Shown: in pieces, positions 35,435-45,592 of the stretch | Layout: each line of letters begins with the position of its first letter | Position numbering within the stretch: the stretch's first letter is position 1 | From: Oceanobacillus iheyensis HTE831 | GTDB taxonomy: Bacteria > Bacillota > Bacilli > Bacillales > Amphibacillaceae | Length of the DNA: 64,000 bases | Assembly: GCF_000011245.1 (NCBI RefSeq) | Contig: NC_004193.1 | Span: 1,590,501 to 1,654,500, forward strand | Reading direction: 5' to 3' | Notes under the pieces: model-generated | Seen by the model: the letters and a program-made list of their open reading frames with translations, nothing else | What the model was told of the DNA's origin: nothing | Databases searched by the model: none | Position numbers and translations under genes: made by a program

Positions 35435-35459
35435 ATTCTGCAAGAAATATCGTTATAAT
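35431..35459 (+). promoter_or_regulatory. Sigma-A promoter for uppS
   Basis: TTGTAT at 35431-35436, 17-nt spacer and consensus TATAAT at 35454-35459. Predicted start about 35466. Confidence 0.7.
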
Positions 35460-35464
35460 TAGGT

Positions 35465-35543
35465 AAATGAAAAAGTCATTTACAATATTTAATTGGCATG
35501 GTCATGCCTTTCATACCTTTTTCTTCAAGTTAGAAAGAAAGGT
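35465..35543 (+). ncRNA. Structured leader before uppS with three hairpins
   Basis: Three successive inverted repeats: AAATGA/TCATTT (35465-35481), GGCATG/CATGCC (35495-35508) and ACCTTTTTCT/AGAAAGAAAGGT (35515-35543). They lie between the predicted start of transcription and the Shine-Dalgarno GGGGGA. No T-run follows the last one. Confidence 0.4.
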
Positions 35544-35575
35544 TTGTGAATTAACAACCATTCGGGGGACGGATT

Positions 35576-36334
35576 ATGTCTATCAAAATTCCTTTTTTAT
35601 CAAAACAAGTAAAAGAAACGGAACTAGAAGATTGGGATAACATACCCAGTCATATTGCTATCATAATGGATGGAAACGGTCGTTGGGCACAAAAACGAGG
35701 GTTACCTAGGATTGCTGGACACAGAGAAGGCGTCTCTACTGTTAATCGAATCGTCAAAACCGCTGTCAATGCAAATGTAAAAGTATTAACACTTTACACA
35801 TTTTCAACAGAGAACTGGAAACGGCCAAAATCTGAAGTGGATTTTATTTTAAAATTACCAAAAGAGTTCCTGCATGTATATTTACCAGGTTTAATAGAAA
35901 ATAATGTTCGTGTACAAACAATTGGTGATTTTAATGCAGTACCTAAGCATACACAGGATGCGATAGAATATGCAATGGAGAAAACAAAGGACAACGATGG
36001 TTTAGTACTTAATTTTGCGCTAAACTATGGAAGTAGGTATGAAATCATACATGCAGTAAAACAAATAGTGCAAAAAACAAAAGCATCTGAACTAGACGTA
36101 GAACAATTGGATGAAAGCTATTTTGAAAAACATCTATTTACGAATGGTTTATCTGATCCAGATTTATTAATTCGTACTGGAGGAGAGTACCGTTTAAGTA
36201 ACTTTATGCTTTGGCAGCTTGCTTATACGGAATTTTGGTTTACGGAAAAGCTCTGGCCGGAATTTGATGAAGATACATTTCATCAAGCGTTGATGGAATA
36301 TCAACAACGAAAAAGGAGATACGGAGGTATATAA
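35576..36334 (+). CDS. uppS: Undecaprenyl diphosphate synthase (isoprenyl transferase)
   Basis: Condenses isopentenyl diphosphate units on farnesyl diphosphate to make the C55 carrier lipid for cell wall synthesis. The 252 aa have the catalytic D32 in IIMDGNGRW, the HREG loop, FSTENWKRP and the C-terminal DLLIRTGGEYRLSNFMLWQ and EFWFTEKLWP motifs. TCGGGGGACGG precedes the ATG. It starts a uppS-cdsA pair; dxr, which usually follows cdsA, is missing. Confidence 0.98.
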   Translation: MSIKIPFLSKQVKETELEDWDNIPSHIAIIMDGNGRWAQKRGLPRIAGHREGVSTVNRIVKTAVNANVKVLTLYTFSTENWKRPKSEVDFILKLPKEFLHVYLPGLIENNVRVQTIGDFNAVPKHTQDAIEYAMEKTKDNDGLVLNFALNYGSRYEIIHAVKQIVQKTKASELDVEQLDESYFEKHLFTNGLSDPDLLIRTGGEYRLSNFMLWQLAYTEFWFTEKLWPEFDEDTFHQALMEYQQRKRRYGGI

Positions 36335-36349
36335 GGTGATGATTTCTTA

Positions 36350-37138
36350 ATGAAACAAAGAACAATTACAGCATTACTTGCACTATTAATCTTTGTCCCA
36401 TTCATCCTTATCGGTGGACTTCCATTTATGGTATTGATCTATCTGCTTGCTACAATTGGTTTGTTGGAGCTTTTACGGATGAGGCATATAGGAAACTACC
36501 TATTCCCTTATATTTTATCGGTTTGTTTAGTTTGGCTAATACTATTACCGACTTATTATGGTGCAGTATTTAATTGGTTTTCAAGATATGAGCTGATTGC
36601 CTTATTAATCCTGATATTTTTAGCTTATACCGTGTTAGTGAAGAATCGATTTACATTTGATCATGTCGGTTTTGTGATTTTAGCAGCATTCTATGTAGGT
36701 CTTGGATTTTATTATTTATTGGAAACTCGAAATGGAGATAATGCATTAAATAATATTTTATTTGCTTTCTTCATTGTTTGGGCAACAGATACAGGAGCTT
36801 ACCTGTTTGGCAGAAAATGGGGAAAACGGAAGCTCTGGCCAACCATTAGTCCTAAAAAAACAATTGAAGGGGCATTAGGTGGAATACTAATAGCTTGTAT
36901 CGTAGCTACTGTATTTCATTTGATTTCACCATTTGATCACACATGGTTAATTGTAATTATTGTTACCATTCTGGCATCGATTTTTGGCCAAATTGGTGAT
37001 TTGGTTGAGTCTGCATTTAAACGTAATTATGATGTAAAGGATTCAGGGAAAATCCTACCTGGTCATGGTGGCATTTTAGACCGGTTTGATAGTATGTTAT
37101 TTGTATTTCCGTTATTACATTTTATACATTTTTTCTAA
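36350..37138 (+). CDS. cdsA: Phosphatidate cytidylyltransferase
   Basis: Makes CDP-diacylglycerol for phospholipid synthesis. The protein has 262 aa and about eight membrane helices. The CDS signature is intact near the C-terminus (ESAFKRNYDVKDSGKILPGHGG), and DTGAYLFGRKWGKRKLWPTISPKK precedes it. AAGGTG is 11 nt upstream of the ATG. In B. subtilis dxr comes next; here the next gene is rseP, 116 nt away. Confidence 0.97.
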   Translation: MKQRTITALLALLIFVPFILIGGLPFMVLIYLLATIGLLELLRMRHIGNYLFPYILSVCLVWLILLPTYYGAVFNWFSRYELIALLILIFLAYTVLVKNRFTFDHVGFVILAAFYVGLGFYYLLETRNGDNALNNILFAFFIVWATDTGAYLFGRKWGKRKLWPTISPKKTIEGALGGILIACIVATVFHLISPFDHTWLIVIIVTILASIFGQIGDLVESAFKRNYDVKDSGKILPGHGGILDRFDSMLFVFPLLHFIHFF

Positions 37139-37254
37139 ATTAATTTAGACGATTTCCGTCGAAAAGGTTAATCTTAACCTATTGGTGAATATAATTAACG
37201 GAGAGCTTGTATACTTAATTCAAATGCCTGCTCCACTAAAAGGAAGGTGTTATT

Positions 37255-38529
37255 ATGACAACGGTTGTTGCATTTATACTTATGTTTGGAGTCTTAGTCT
37301 CCATTCATGAATGGGGACATTTAATTTTTGCAAAACGAGCAGGTATGCTCGTACGAGAATTTGCGATCGGTTTTGGCCCCAAAATTTTTTCCTTCACCAA
37401 GAACGAAACTCTGTATACGATTCGTTTAATACCTGCTGGTGGATACGTTCGTGTAGCTGGTGAAGATCCTGAAATTATCGAATTAAAACCTGGACATCAT
37501 ATCGGTCTTGAATTCAATCAAGCTGGTGAAGTTTCTAAAATCATTGTAAATAACAAATCAAAGCATCCTTATGCTAGAGTGATTGAAGTAGAGAATGTAG
37601 ACCTTGATCATAAATTAATTATTGAAGGTTACGAATTAGATGATGATGAAAATCGATTATCTTTCAATGTTAATGAAAAAGCGATGTTTGTTATGGACGA
37701 GCGAGAAACACAAATTGCTCCATATAATCGACAATTTGCTTCGAAGTCTACAGGGAAACGTGCCATGCAATTATTTGCTGGACCAATGATGAACTTTGTA
37801 TTAGCGATAGCAATTTTCCTTATTTTAGGAATAATTCAAGGTGTGCCAGTGGAGGAAGCCAAACTTGGTGAAATTCAGCCCGATACACCAGCTGAACAAG
37901 CTGGTTTCCAACAAGATGATGTAATTACGCAAATAGGAGATCAGTCTATATCTACATGGGAAGAATTTACTTCTATTGTACGAGAAAATCCTGGACAGGA
38001 ATTAGATATGGTTATTCAACGAAATGGTGAATCACAGGATATTTCTGTTGTTCCTGGTGAAGCAGAGGCCGTTAATGAAGTTGGAGATCCTATTACGATT
38101 GGACAAATTGGTGTTTACCAGGGGTTTGAAAAAGATGTATTAGGAACATTTGTATATGGTATAGAAAGAACGTATGATACAACCACCATGATTATACAAA
38201 ACTTATTTATGTTAGTAACTGGGCAAGTTTCTATTGAACTTCTATCGGGACCGGTTGGCATTTATGATGCCACAGACCAAGTGGTACAGACTGGTTTCTC
38301 AAACTTCCTATTATGGACAGCGATGTTAAGCATTAATTTAGGAATAATTAATCTCGTTCCATTACCAGCGTTGGATGGTGGACGTCTGCTCTTTGTTGGA
38401 CTTGAAGCTGTTCGTGGAAAACCAATTGCTCCTGAAAAGGAAGGCATATTCCATTTTGTAGGATTTGCTTTACTTATGTTATTAATGATTGTAGTTACGT
38501 GGAATGACATACAACGATTATTCTTGTAA
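37255..38529 (+). CDS. rseP: Site-2 intramembrane zinc metalloprotease RseP (RasP)
   Basis: Intramembrane protease that cleaves anti-sigma factors and remnant peptides after site-1 cleavage. It has 424 aa. The HEWGH zinc motif occupies residues 18-22 in the first helix, and the second active-site motif NLVPLPALDGGRLLF lies near residue 365. A PDZ domain (about 185-265) lies between. It also shows the RMP segment GPMMNFVLAIAIFL. AAGGAAGGTG precedes the ATG. The GGTTAATCTTAACC palindrome at 37166-37179 lies upstream with a TATAAT at 37190-37195 but no good minus-35. Confidence 0.96.
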   Translation: MTTVVAFILMFGVLVSIHEWGHLIFAKRAGMLVREFAIGFGPKIFSFTKNETLYTIRLIPAGGYVRVAGEDPEIIELKPGHHIGLEFNQAGEVSKIIVNNKSKHPYARVIEVENVDLDHKLIIEGYELDDDENRLSFNVNEKAMFVMDERETQIAPYNRQFASKSTGKRAMQLFAGPMMNFVLAIAIFLILGIIQGVPVEEAKLGEIQPDTPAEQAGFQQDDVITQIGDQSISTWEEFTSIVRENPGQELDMVIQRNGESQDISVVPGEAEAVNEVGDPITIGQIGVYQGFEKDVLGTFVYGIERTYDTTTMIIQNLFMLVTGQVSIELLSGPVGIYDATDQVVQTGFSNFLLWTAMLSINLGIINLVPLPALDGGRLLFVGLEAVRGKPIAPEKEGIFHFVGFALLMLLMIVVTWNDIQRLFL

Positions 38530-38547
38530 AATATATAAAGAGAACTT

Positions 38548-38768
38548 AGAGGTTGGGACTCAATAAAAAGTATGGTTCAAAAGACGATTGGTTATTTTGA
38601 AGTAGTGCCAGAAGTATACATTGACGCTTGTTTAAGTAGCACAAGAAGCCTTGAGGAAAATAAGGTTCGATTGCTGCACATGGATAAGCGGAATATATTT
38701 CTGAAGCGATTTTAAAATACAGATCAATGGAATTTATCTTTTGATTAAATACTTCTGTCTCAACCTCT
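38548..38768. repeat. MITE-like element with imperfect terminal inverted repeats
   Basis: AGAGGTTGGGACT (38548-38560) is matched by TGTCTCAACCTCT (38756-38768), an inverted pair agreeing at 11 of 13 positions, bounding about 221 nt without an open gene. AAGTAT occurs just inside both ends in inverted sense. The GAGGTTGGGAC end resembles dispersed repeats I recall from Firmicute genomes. It occupies the rseP-polC gap, where proS lies in B. subtilis. Confidence 0.5.
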
Positions 38769-38814
38769 TCCTTTTTGATTCATCTTTTGTTTTGCATATA
38801 GAGGAGGGCAAGAA

Positions 38815-41800
38815 GTGGACATTTCAAAGAAGGAAAAGCTGAAATTATTACTCGAGCAAATTCGAATGCCAGACAATGAAATAGAAGCACATTTTTCTAA
38901 TTCATATTTAGACAAAGTAGAAGTACATAAAGCAGATAAGAAATGGCATTTTTATATAAATATAGATCATGTACTTCCTTTCCAAACCTATCAATTATTT
39001 CATCATTCACTTAAAGAATCCTTTGCATCCATAGCAGAGGTAAGTTTAACGTTGTCTGCTGAAAATAGACATTGTCCTGAAGGAGATATACAAATATATT
39101 GGAAGCATTTTATTGCACAAACTTCTTTGTCTCCTGCTTATCGTGATCTAGTATTAGATCAAGCGCCTGAAGTATCCAATAATAAGATTATGTTAACTGC
39201 TAGAAATGAAGCAGAAGCATCAGCACTAAAGAAAAGGCTTGAAGCTAAATTTCATGACTTCTGTTTATCAATTGGAAGTTTGCCATACACGCTTGAAGTT
39301 GAAGTGAAAACTAACACAGAAGCTATGCAAGAATTTAGAGATAAAAAAGCATTGGAAGACCAGCAGTTAGTTATGAAAACTGTACAAGAAAAAGAAAAGA
39401 GAGATAAGGATAAGTCTGTTCCAGATCAACAACCGTTAGCAATTGGTTATAAGATTCAAGATGAACCAATAACCATGGATCAAATCATAGATGAAGAGCG
39501 ACGCATAACGGTACAGGGATATGTATTTGATGCAGAAGTGCGAGAATTGCGCTCTGGAAGAAGCCTTTTAATAATTAAAGCAACGGATTATACAGATTCC
39601 ATACAAATAAAAATGTTCTCCAAAGGTGATGAAGATGCAGCTAAATTTGCATCTGTAAAAAAAGGTATGTGGGTAAAAGCAAGGGGAAGTATTCAAACCG
39701 ACATGTATACGAATGAACTAGCTATGATGGCAAAAGATATTCATGAAATTCACGTATCACAACGAATGGACGATGCTTCGGAAGATAAAAAGCGAGTTGA
39801 ACTTCACACACATACGACGATGAGTCAAATGGATGCAGTAGTTTCTCCAGAGGCTTTAGTGGAGCAGGCTGCGAAATGGGGACATAAAGCTATTGCTATA
39901 ACTGACCATGCCGGTGTACAAGGGTTTCCTGATGCACATAACGCAGGTAAGAAACATGGTGTCAAAGTACTTTATGGTGTAGAAGCAAACTTAGTCGATG
40001 ACGGTGTACCTATTGCTTATAATGAAGCCGATCGAAACTTATATGAAGATACTTTTGTTGTATTTGACGTAGAGACAACGGGACTTTCTGCCGTATATGA
40101 TACCATTATTGAATTGGCAGCAGTAAAAATTAAAGGCGGAGAAATTGTTGATCGATTTGAGTCATTTGCTAATCCGCATCATGCATTGTCTCAGACAACT
40201 ATCGATTTAACTGGTATTACTGATGACATGGTAAACGATGCTCCAGAAGTGGCGGATGTACTTAAGGATTTCCACACATGGATGGGTAACGATATATTAG
40301 TAGCGCATAATGCTAGTTTTGATATGGGATTTCTAAATCAAGGATTCCAAAGAATTGATTATGAAAAAGCTTCTAACCCGGTCGTTGATACATTAGAATT
40401 AGCACGATTTTTATTACCTGAACTACGAAATCACCGCTTAAATACACTTTGTAAGCATCTAGACATCGAATTAACACAGCACCACCGTGCCATTTATGAT
40501 GCTGAAGCCACTGGATATCTCCTTTGGAAATTAGTTCAGCGTCTCGTAGAAAAAGAAATTAGCAATCATTTAGAACTGAATAATCATATGGGTGAAAACA
40601 ATGCATATCAACGTTCAAGGCCATATCATTGCACATTAATCGCACAGACAGAAGAAGGCCTAAAGAATTTATATAAATTAGTATCTAGAGCCCATATTGA
40701 TTTCTTCTACAGAGTACCAAGATTACCTCGCTCTGTATTACAAAAGCATCGCGAAGGAATTTTAGTAGGAACGGCTTGTGATAAAGGAGAAGTATTTGAG
40801 ACGATGATGCAGAAATCAGAGGAAGAAGCTGAGCAAGTTGCTGATTTCTATGATTATATTGAAGTACAACCTCCTGAGAACTATACCCATCTTATTGAAA
40901 AAGATCTGGTTCAAAATGAATCACAAATATTAGATATTTTACGGAAGCTTGTGAACCTTGGAGATAAAATGAAAAAAACCGTAGTTGCTACTGGTAATGT
41001 ACATTATCTACATGAACATGATAAGCAGTATCGTCAAATTCTAATTGGTTCGCAGGCAGGAAATCCATTGAGCCGTCATAAGTTACCAGATACGCCATTC
41101 CGTACGACGACTGAAATGATTAACTGTTTTCACTTCTTAGGCGAGAAAAAAGCAAATGAAATTGTTGTTGATAATACCCAAAAACTAACAGATTCGATTG
41201 AGGAAATATCACCGGTAAAAGATGGATTGTTTACGCCAAATATTGAAGGTGCTGAACAAGAAATGCGTGATTTATGTTATAACAAAGCGAAAGAGGTATA
41301 TGGAGAACCTGTCCCGCAAATTGTTGTCGATCGTTTAGAGAAAGAACTTGAAAGTATTATTGGTAATGGATTTGCGGTTATTTATCTTATCTCGCAAAAA
41401 CTTGTAAAAAAATCTTTAGATGACGGCTATCTTGTGGGGTCTCGAGGGTCTGTTGGTTCGTCTTTTGTAGCAACCATGACGGAAATTACAGAAGTAAATC
41501 CATTGGTACCGCATTATGTTTGTAAACATTGTCATCACCATGAATTTTTTACAGACGGTTCCGTTGCTAGTGGATTTGATTTACCTGATAAAGATTGTCC
41601 AGGATGTGGGAAAGGCTTAACGAAAGATGGACAAGATATTCCATTTGAGACATTTTTAGGATTTAAAGGTGACAAAGTTCCGGATATTGATTTGAACTTC
41701 TCTGGTGATTATCAACCTCGGGCGCATAATTACACGAAAGAGTTGTTTGGTATTGATAATGTATATCGTGCAGGAACGATAGGAACGGTTGCTGAAAAAA

Positions 41801-43101
41801 CAGCCTATGGCTATGTGAAGGGATACGCTTCAGATAACCAATTTGTGTATAAAAATGCAGAAGTGGATCGGCTTGTGCAAGGATGTACAGGAGTAAAACG
41901 AACAACAGGACAACACCCTGGTGGAATTATTGTTGTTCCATCTGATAAAGAGATTTATGATTTTACTCCAATTCAATTTCCTGCTGATGATCGTAATAGT
42001 GAATGGAGAACAACGCATTTTGATTTCCATTCCATTCATGATAATTTGTTGAAACTTGATATACTTGGACACGATGATCCTACGGTAATACGCATGTTGC
42101 AAGATTTAAGTGGAATGGATCCAAAAAATATTCCCACGGATGATGAAGAAGTAATGAAAATCTTTTCAGGTACAGAATCTTTAGGGGTAACTCCGGAACA
42201 AATAAATTGTAAAACCGGCACGTTAGGTGTTCCAGAATTTGGTACTAAATTTGTTCGACAAATGTTGGAAGATACAAAGCCAAAGACCTTCGCAGAGTTA
42301 CTAATTATTTCTGGATTGTCGCATGGGACGGATGTGTGGCTTGGAAATGCCCAGGAGTTAATAAATGATGGTATTTGCCAATTACCAGACGTAATTGGGT
42401 GCCGTGATGATATTATGGTTTATTTGATGCATAAAGGTTTAGACCCATCGATGGCCTTTACCATTATGGAATTTGTTCGTAAAGGAAAAGGGCTTAAAGA
42501 TGAATGGATCGACGAGATGAAAAAACACGCTGTACCAGATTGGTATATCGAATCTTGTAAAAAGATCAAGTACATGTTCCCGAAAGCACACGCAGCTGCA
42601 TACGTGTTAATGGCTGTTCGAATCGCTTATTTCAAAGTTCATCACCCAATCCTTTTTTATGCTGCATACTTTACAGTACGTGCAGATGACTTTGAACTTG
42701 ATACGATGATCAAGGGCTCTGATGCAATTCGTAAGCGAATAGAAGAAATCACTGTTAAAGGTAATGACGCCTCACCAAAAGAAAAGAATTTACTTACAGT
42801 GCTAGAAATTTCATTAGAAATGTGTGAACGAGGATTTTCTTTTAAAAAAGTTGATTTATATCAATCGAGTGCGACCGACTTTATAGTTGAAGGAGACAGT
42901 TTATTACCCCCATTTAATGCTGTGGATGGATTAGGCACAAACGCAGCGTTAAATATAGTGAAAGCAAGAGAAGAAGGGGAATTCTTGTCTAAGGAAGATT
43001 TAAGGGAACGTAGTAAAATTTCGAAGACAGTATTGGAATACTTAGATAACCATGGGTGCTTAGAAGGAATGGAAGATAAAAACCAGCTATCCTTATTCTA
43101 A
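38815..43101 (+). CDS. polC: DNA polymerase III PolC-type alpha subunit
   Basis: Main replicative polymerase of low-GC Gram-positives, with built-in proofreading. It has 1428 aa. Start GTG 38815 after GAGGAGGG. Order of domains: N-terminal region, OB fold (about 230-310), split PHP domain ([15 protein letters not shown] near 328), 3'-5' exonuclease inserted in PHP ([12 protein letters not shown] near 413), zinc motif ([10 protein letters not shown]...CPGCG near 905-930), polymerase core ([13 protein letters not shown] near 955), and C-terminal helix-hairpin region ending NQLSLF, a clamp-binding motif (QLSLF). Confidence 0.98.
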   Translation: MDISKKEKLKLLLEQIRMPDNEIEAHFSNSYLDKVEVHKADKKWHFYINIDHVLPFQTYQLFHHSLKESFASIAEVSLTLSAENRHCPEGDIQIYWKHFIAQTSLSPAYRDLVLDQAPEVSNNKIMLTARNEAEASALKKRLEAKFHDFCLSIGSLPYTLEVEVKTNTEAMQEFRDKKALEDQQLVMKTVQEKEKRDKDKSVPDQQPLAIGYKIQDEPITMDQIIDEERRITVQGYVFDAEVRELRSGRSLLIIKATDYTDSIQIKMFSKGDEDAAKFASVKKGMWVKARGSIQTDMYTNELAMMAKDIHEIHVSQRMDDASEDKKRVELHTHTTMSQMDAVVSPEALVEQAAKWGHKAIAITDHAGVQGFPDAHNAGKKHGVKVLYGVEANLVDDGVPIAYNEADRNLYEDTFVVFDVETTGLSAVYDTIIELAAVKIKGGEIVDRFESFANPHHALSQTTIDLTGITDDMVNDAPEVADVLKDFHTWMGNDILVAHNASFDMGFLNQGFQRIDYEKASNPVVDTLELARFLLPELRNHRLNTLCKHLDIELTQHHRAIYDAEATGYLLWKLVQRLVEKEISNHLELNNHMGENNAYQRSRPYHCTLIAQTEEGLKNLYKLVSRAHIDFFYRVPRLPRSVLQKHREGILVGTACDKGEVFETMMQKSEEEAEQVADFYDYIEVQPPENYTHLIEKDLVQNESQILDILRKLVNLGDKMKKTVVATGNVHYLHEHDKQYRQILIGSQAGNPLSRHKLPDTPFRTTTEMINCFHFLGEKKANEIVVDNTQKLTDSIEEISPVKDGLFTPNIEGAEQEMRDLCYNKAKEVYGEPVPQIVVDRLEKELESIIGNGFAVIYLISQKLVKKSLDDGYLVGSRGSVGSSFVATMTEITEVNPLVPHYVCKHCHHHEFFTDGSVASGFDLPDKDCPGCGKGLTKDGQDIPFETFLGFKGDKVPDIDLNFSGDYQPRAHNYTKELFGIDNVYRAGTIGTVAEKTAYGYVKGYASDNQFVYKNAEVDRLVQGCTGVKRTTGQHPGGIIVVPSDKEIYDFTPIQFPADDRNSEWRTTHFDFHSIHDNLLKLDILGHDDPTVIRMLQDLSGMDPKNIPTDDEEVMKIFSGTESLGVTPEQINCKTGTLGVPEFGTKFVRQMLEDTKPKTFAELLIISGLSHGTDVWLGNAQELINDGICQLPDVIGCRDDIMVYLMHKGLDPSMAFTIMEFVRKGKGLKDEWIDEMKKHAVPDWYIESCKKIKYMFPKAHAAAYVLMAVRIAYFKVHHPILFYAAYFTVRADDFELDTMIKGSDAIRKRIEEITVKGNDASPKEKNLLTVLEISLEMCERGFSFKKVDLYQSSATDFIVEGDSLLPPFNAVDGLGTNAALNIVKAREEGEFLSKEDLRERSKISKTVLEYLDNHGCLEGMEDKNQLSLF

Positions 43102-43200
43102 TACGTGTCAAATAGCATAGTTTTTATATAAACAGGACATCCTATAAACAGATGTTGACTAGATTAACAAATTGTTCTATTACACAAGTACTAGAGCAGT

Positions 43201-43229
43201 TTGCATTGGTAAGATAACTATGCTATACT
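43201..43229 (+). promoter_or_regulatory. Sigma-A promoter for rimP-nusA-infB operon
   Basis: TTGCAT at 43201-43206, 17-nt spacer, TATACT at 43224-43229. The predicted start is near 43236, about 30 nt before the first hairpin. Confidence 0.7.
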
Positions 43230-43263
43230 ATTTTTTGGAAAGAACGTTCGATACGTACGGATT

Positions 43264-43293
43264 AAAAGAGTGGGTGATTCGCCCACTCTTTAT
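43264..43293 (+). terminator. First leader hairpin before rimP (attenuator or polC terminator)
   Basis: AAAGAGTGGG and CCCACTCTTT form a 10-bp stem around TGATTCG, followed by a T-rich tract TATTCTT that is interrupted, so it is a weak intrinsic terminator. It lies downstream of the operon promoter. Confidence 0.75.
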
Positions 43294-43323
43294 TCTTACC
43301 CATTTCCATGAAGAGTTTAGCTT

Positions 43324-43356
43324 CCCCCTAGCCGATACATCTGGCAGGGGTTTTAT
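43324..43356 (+). terminator. Second leader hairpin before rimP
   Basis: CCCCT-A-GCC (43325-43333) pairs with GGC-AGGGG (43343-43350) with one bulge, followed by TTTTAT. A second terminator-like structure in tandem with 43264-43293. Confidence 0.6.
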
Positions 43357-43401
43357 ATTGAATGAATTTAATTTAAGCCGGAAGATAAGGAGGATGAAAA
43401 T

Positions 43402-43872
43402 ATGAGTTCTCACGTAGTTTCTTTAACAGAAGAGTTGGTTACACCAATTTTAGAAGAAAAGAATCTAGAGTTAGTAGATATTGAATATGTAAAAGAAGGC
43501 AAGAATTGGTTTCTACGTGTCTATATAGATAAAGAGGGCGGTATTGATATCATGGAGTGCGGAGAAGTTTCAGAACTTTTAAGCGAAAAGCTTGATGAAT
43601 CAGATCCAATTACGGAAGCATATTTTTTAGAAGTGTCATCTCCAGGAGTTGAACGTCCGTTAAAGAAAAAAGAAGATTTTGATGCCAGTATTGGGAAAAA
43701 TATCTTTGTGAAATTATATGAACCTATTGATGGAAGTAAAGAGTATGAAGGTACATTACAATCCTTTGATGGTGAAACTGTAACAATGGAATATAAAGTG
43801 AAAACGCGTAAGAAGCAAGTAGAGATACCTTATAGTAAAATTGCCAAAGCAAGAATTGCTGTTACGTTTTAA
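43402..43872 (+). CDS. rimP: Ribosome maturation factor RimP (YlxS)
   Basis: Assists 30S subunit assembly. The 156 aa include the N-terminal RimP domain ([25 protein letters not shown]), the [16 protein letters not shown] motif and the C-terminal SH3-like domain ([15 protein letters not shown]). AAGGAGGATG precedes the ATG. It is the first gene of the rimP-nusA-infB unit as in most bacteria. Confidence 0.97.
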   Translation: MSSHVVSLTEELVTPILEEKNLELVDIEYVKEGKNWFLRVYIDKEGGIDIMECGEVSELLSEKLDESDPITEAYFLEVSSPGVERPLKKKEDFDASIGKNIFVKLYEPIDGSKEYEGTLQSFDGETVTMEYKVKTRKKQVEIPYSKIAKARIAVTF

Positions 43873-43893
43873 TACAAAGGGGGAAAAGAAAAA

Positions 43894-44988
43894 GTGAGCA
43901 TGCAGTTATTTGATGCGATTGAGAATTTAGCAAAAGAAAAGGGAATTGATAAGGATATCTTAATGGAGGCCTTAGAAGCAGCTTTAATCTCAGCGTATAA
44001 GAAAAATTTCAAATCTGCTTCCAATGTAAGAGTAGAGTTGAATGAAGAAACAGGAAAAATGGCAGTTTATGCACGTAAAACAGTGGTAGATGAAATAGAA
44101 GATGTACAGCAAGAAATTCCATTAGATGAAGCAAAGAAAATTGATCCAAACTATGAAGTTGATGATGTGATCGAAGTAGAAGTAACACCGAAAGATTTTG
44201 GACGTATTGCTGCACAAGCTGCAAAACAAGTTGTGACTCAACGAGTTCGAGAAGCGGAGAGAGGCGTGATTTTCTCAGAATATGTTGATCGAGAAGAAGA
44301 TGTCATGACTGGTATAATACAACGAAAAGATCCACGCTTTGTTTACGTTAATTTAGGTAAAATTGAAGCAAAATTAGCTGAGTCTGAGCAGATGCCTACG
44401 GAAGATTATCATGTGCATGATCGACTAAAAGTGTTTGTTACGAAAGTAGAAAATACAAGTAAGGGTCCACAAATTTTTATTTCTAGATCACACCCTGGTT
44501 TGTTGAAAAGACTATTTGAAATGGAAGTACCTGAAATTTATGATGGAACTGTAGAAATTAAGTCAGTAGCTCGTGAAGCAGGAGATCGCTCAAAAATTTC
44601 TGTGTATGCCCCAGATCCTGAAATAGATCCAGTTGGTTCTTGTGTTGGACAACGTGGACAACGAGTGCAGGCAATAGTAACAGAACTCAAAGGTGAGAAA
44701 ATAGACATTGTTCAATGGTCAGAAGATCCAGTGGTATATGTATCTAATGCGTTGAGTCCATCTAAAGTGGTTAAGGTTTCGGTAAACGAGGAAGAGAAAT
44801 CAACGACAGTAGTCGTTCCAGATTACCAATTATCCCTAGCTATTGGTAAGAGAGGCCAAAATGCCAGATTAGCTGCTAAACTAACAGGATGGAAGATAGA
44901 TATTAAAAGTGAATCCGAAGCAAGAGAAGAAGGATTGCTAGACGATGGTGAATCTTATTCTGACAATGAAAACGACTTGTTTGAATAA
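43894..44988 (+). CDS. nusA: Transcription termination/antitermination protein NusA
   Basis: RNA-polymerase-binding factor that stabilises pauses and helps intrinsic termination. It has 364 aa, the short Gram-positive form without the C-terminal acidic repeats of E. coli. Start GTG 43894 about 10 nt after AAAGGGGG. N-terminal domain (about 1-125), S1 domain (about 135-200), then two KH domains ([17 protein letters not shown] and [18 protein letters not shown], each with its GxxG loop). It may act on the hairpins in its own operon leader. Confidence 0.97.
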   Translation: MSMQLFDAIENLAKEKGIDKDILMEALEAALISAYKKNFKSASNVRVELNEETGKMAVYARKTVVDEIEDVQQEIPLDEAKKIDPNYEVDDVIEVEVTPKDFGRIAAQAAKQVVTQRVREAERGVIFSEYVDREEDVMTGIIQRKDPRFVYVNLGKIEAKLAESEQMPTEDYHVHDRLKVFVTKVENTSKGPQIFISRSHPGLLKRLFEMEVPEIYDGTVEIKSVAREAGDRSKISVYAPDPEIDPVGSCVGQRGQRVQAIVTELKGEKIDIVQWSEDPVVYVSNALSPSKVVKVSVNEEEKSTTVVVPDYQLSLAIGKRGQNARLAAKLTGWKIDIKSESEAREEGLLDDGESYSDNENDLFE

Positions 44989-44996
44989 GGAGGTAA

Positions 44997-45284
44997 ATGT
45001 CATTGGTTAAGAAGAAAAAAATACCAGAGCGTAAATGTATAGTCACCAATGAAATGAGACCGAAGAAAGAATTAATTCGTGTCGTGCGAAATAAGGAAGG
45101 GGAAGTGTTCGTCGATCCATCTGGTAAGAAGAATGGTAGAGGAGCGTATCTTTCCAAAGATAAAGAAGTAATTGAACAAGCAAAACAAACAAAAATTTTG
45201 AATCGAACTTTTCAAACAGAGGTTGATGAATCTCTTTACGAAGATTTGTTGCAAGTAGTAGAAGGCACGTATCATGAATCCTAA
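44997..45284 (+). CDS. rnpM: YlxR-family RNA-binding protein (RnpM)
   Basis: Small YlxR-fold protein, 95 aa, recently described in B. subtilis as a modulator of RNase P; the symbol follows that work from memory. Signature: PERKCIVTNEMRPKKELIRVVR followed by GRGAYLSKD. GGAGG lies only 3 nt before ATG 44997 and 9 nt before an in-frame TTG at 45003, so translation may begin at 45003. Its end overlaps the next gene. Confidence 0.92.
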   Translation: MSLVKKKKIPERKCIVTNEMRPKKELIRVVRNKEGEVFVDPSGKKNGRGAYLSKDKEVIEQAKQTKILNRTFQTEVDESLYEDLLQVVEGTYHES

Positions 45285-45576
45285 TTACCTAAACGTTCTT
45301 GGGCTTGCAGTACGCGCGCGGAAATGTGCATTTGGTGAAGAGATAATCTTAAAAGAAGTTCGTTCTAACCGTGCACAATTGGTCTTATTAGCAAGTGATA
45401 TCGGACCTCAAACGAAAAAAAAGATAACGGACAAATGTAATTATTATCAAGTTCCGTTTCGATTTGTTGATGATCGTGATACTATATCACATTCAATCGG
45501 AAAGACCCATAGAGTAGCTGTCGCTATTTTAGATGCAGGCTTTGCCAAGAAGCTCATATCTCTCATTGGGGAATAA
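45274..45576 (+). CDS. rplGA: L7Ae-family kink-turn RNA-binding protein YlxQ
   Basis: Protein of 100 aa of the L7Ae/L30e superfamily, which binds kink-turn RNAs. The core is [25 protein letters not shown] then [16 protein letters not shown] and the [19 protein letters not shown] end. The ATG lies inside the preceding rnpM gene. A conserved companion of rnpM between nusA and infB; precise role not established. Confidence 0.92.
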   Translation: MNPNYLNVLGLAVRARKCAFGEEIILKEVRSNRAQLVLLASDIGPQTKKKITDKCNYYQVPFRFVDDRDTISHSIGKTHRVAVAILDAGFAKKLISLIGE

Positions 45577-45592
45577 ATTCGGGGGTGAACGT

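Larger units (their letters stand above)
35265..35575. other. frr-uppS intergenic region
   Basis: These 311 nt hold no gene. They contain a terminator (35407-35434), an excellent sigma-A promoter (35431-35459) directly behind it, and a leader of about 110 nt with three hairpins before uppS. Positions 35265-35400 show nothing recognisable. Confidence 0.7.
43102..43401. other. polC-rimP intergenic region and rimP leader
   Basis: These 300 nt carry no credible gene. From 43201 they hold, in order, a sigma-A promoter and two terminator-like hairpins before the rimP Shine-Dalgarno AAGGAGG (43387-43393). Positions 43102-43200 show nothing recognisable. An open frame of 77 codons over 43172-43405 crosses the promoter and hairpins and has no Shine-Dalgarno. 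Confidence 0.75.

Noticed and set aside
38775-38802. Possible promoter for polC (TTGATT, 16 nt, TATAGA)
   Set aside because: The predicted start would be near 38809, only a few nt before the GTG at 38815 and downstream of the Shine-Dalgarno, so the message would lack a usable ribosome-binding site.
41663-42221. Several overlapping - strand frames in polC
   Set aside because: All are shadows of the conserved polymerase domain of polC, without ribosome-binding sites or promoters.
43172-43405. Open frame of 77 codons on + strand before rimP
   Set aside because: It spans the promoter and both leader hairpins, has no Shine-Dalgarno and overlaps the rimP start region.
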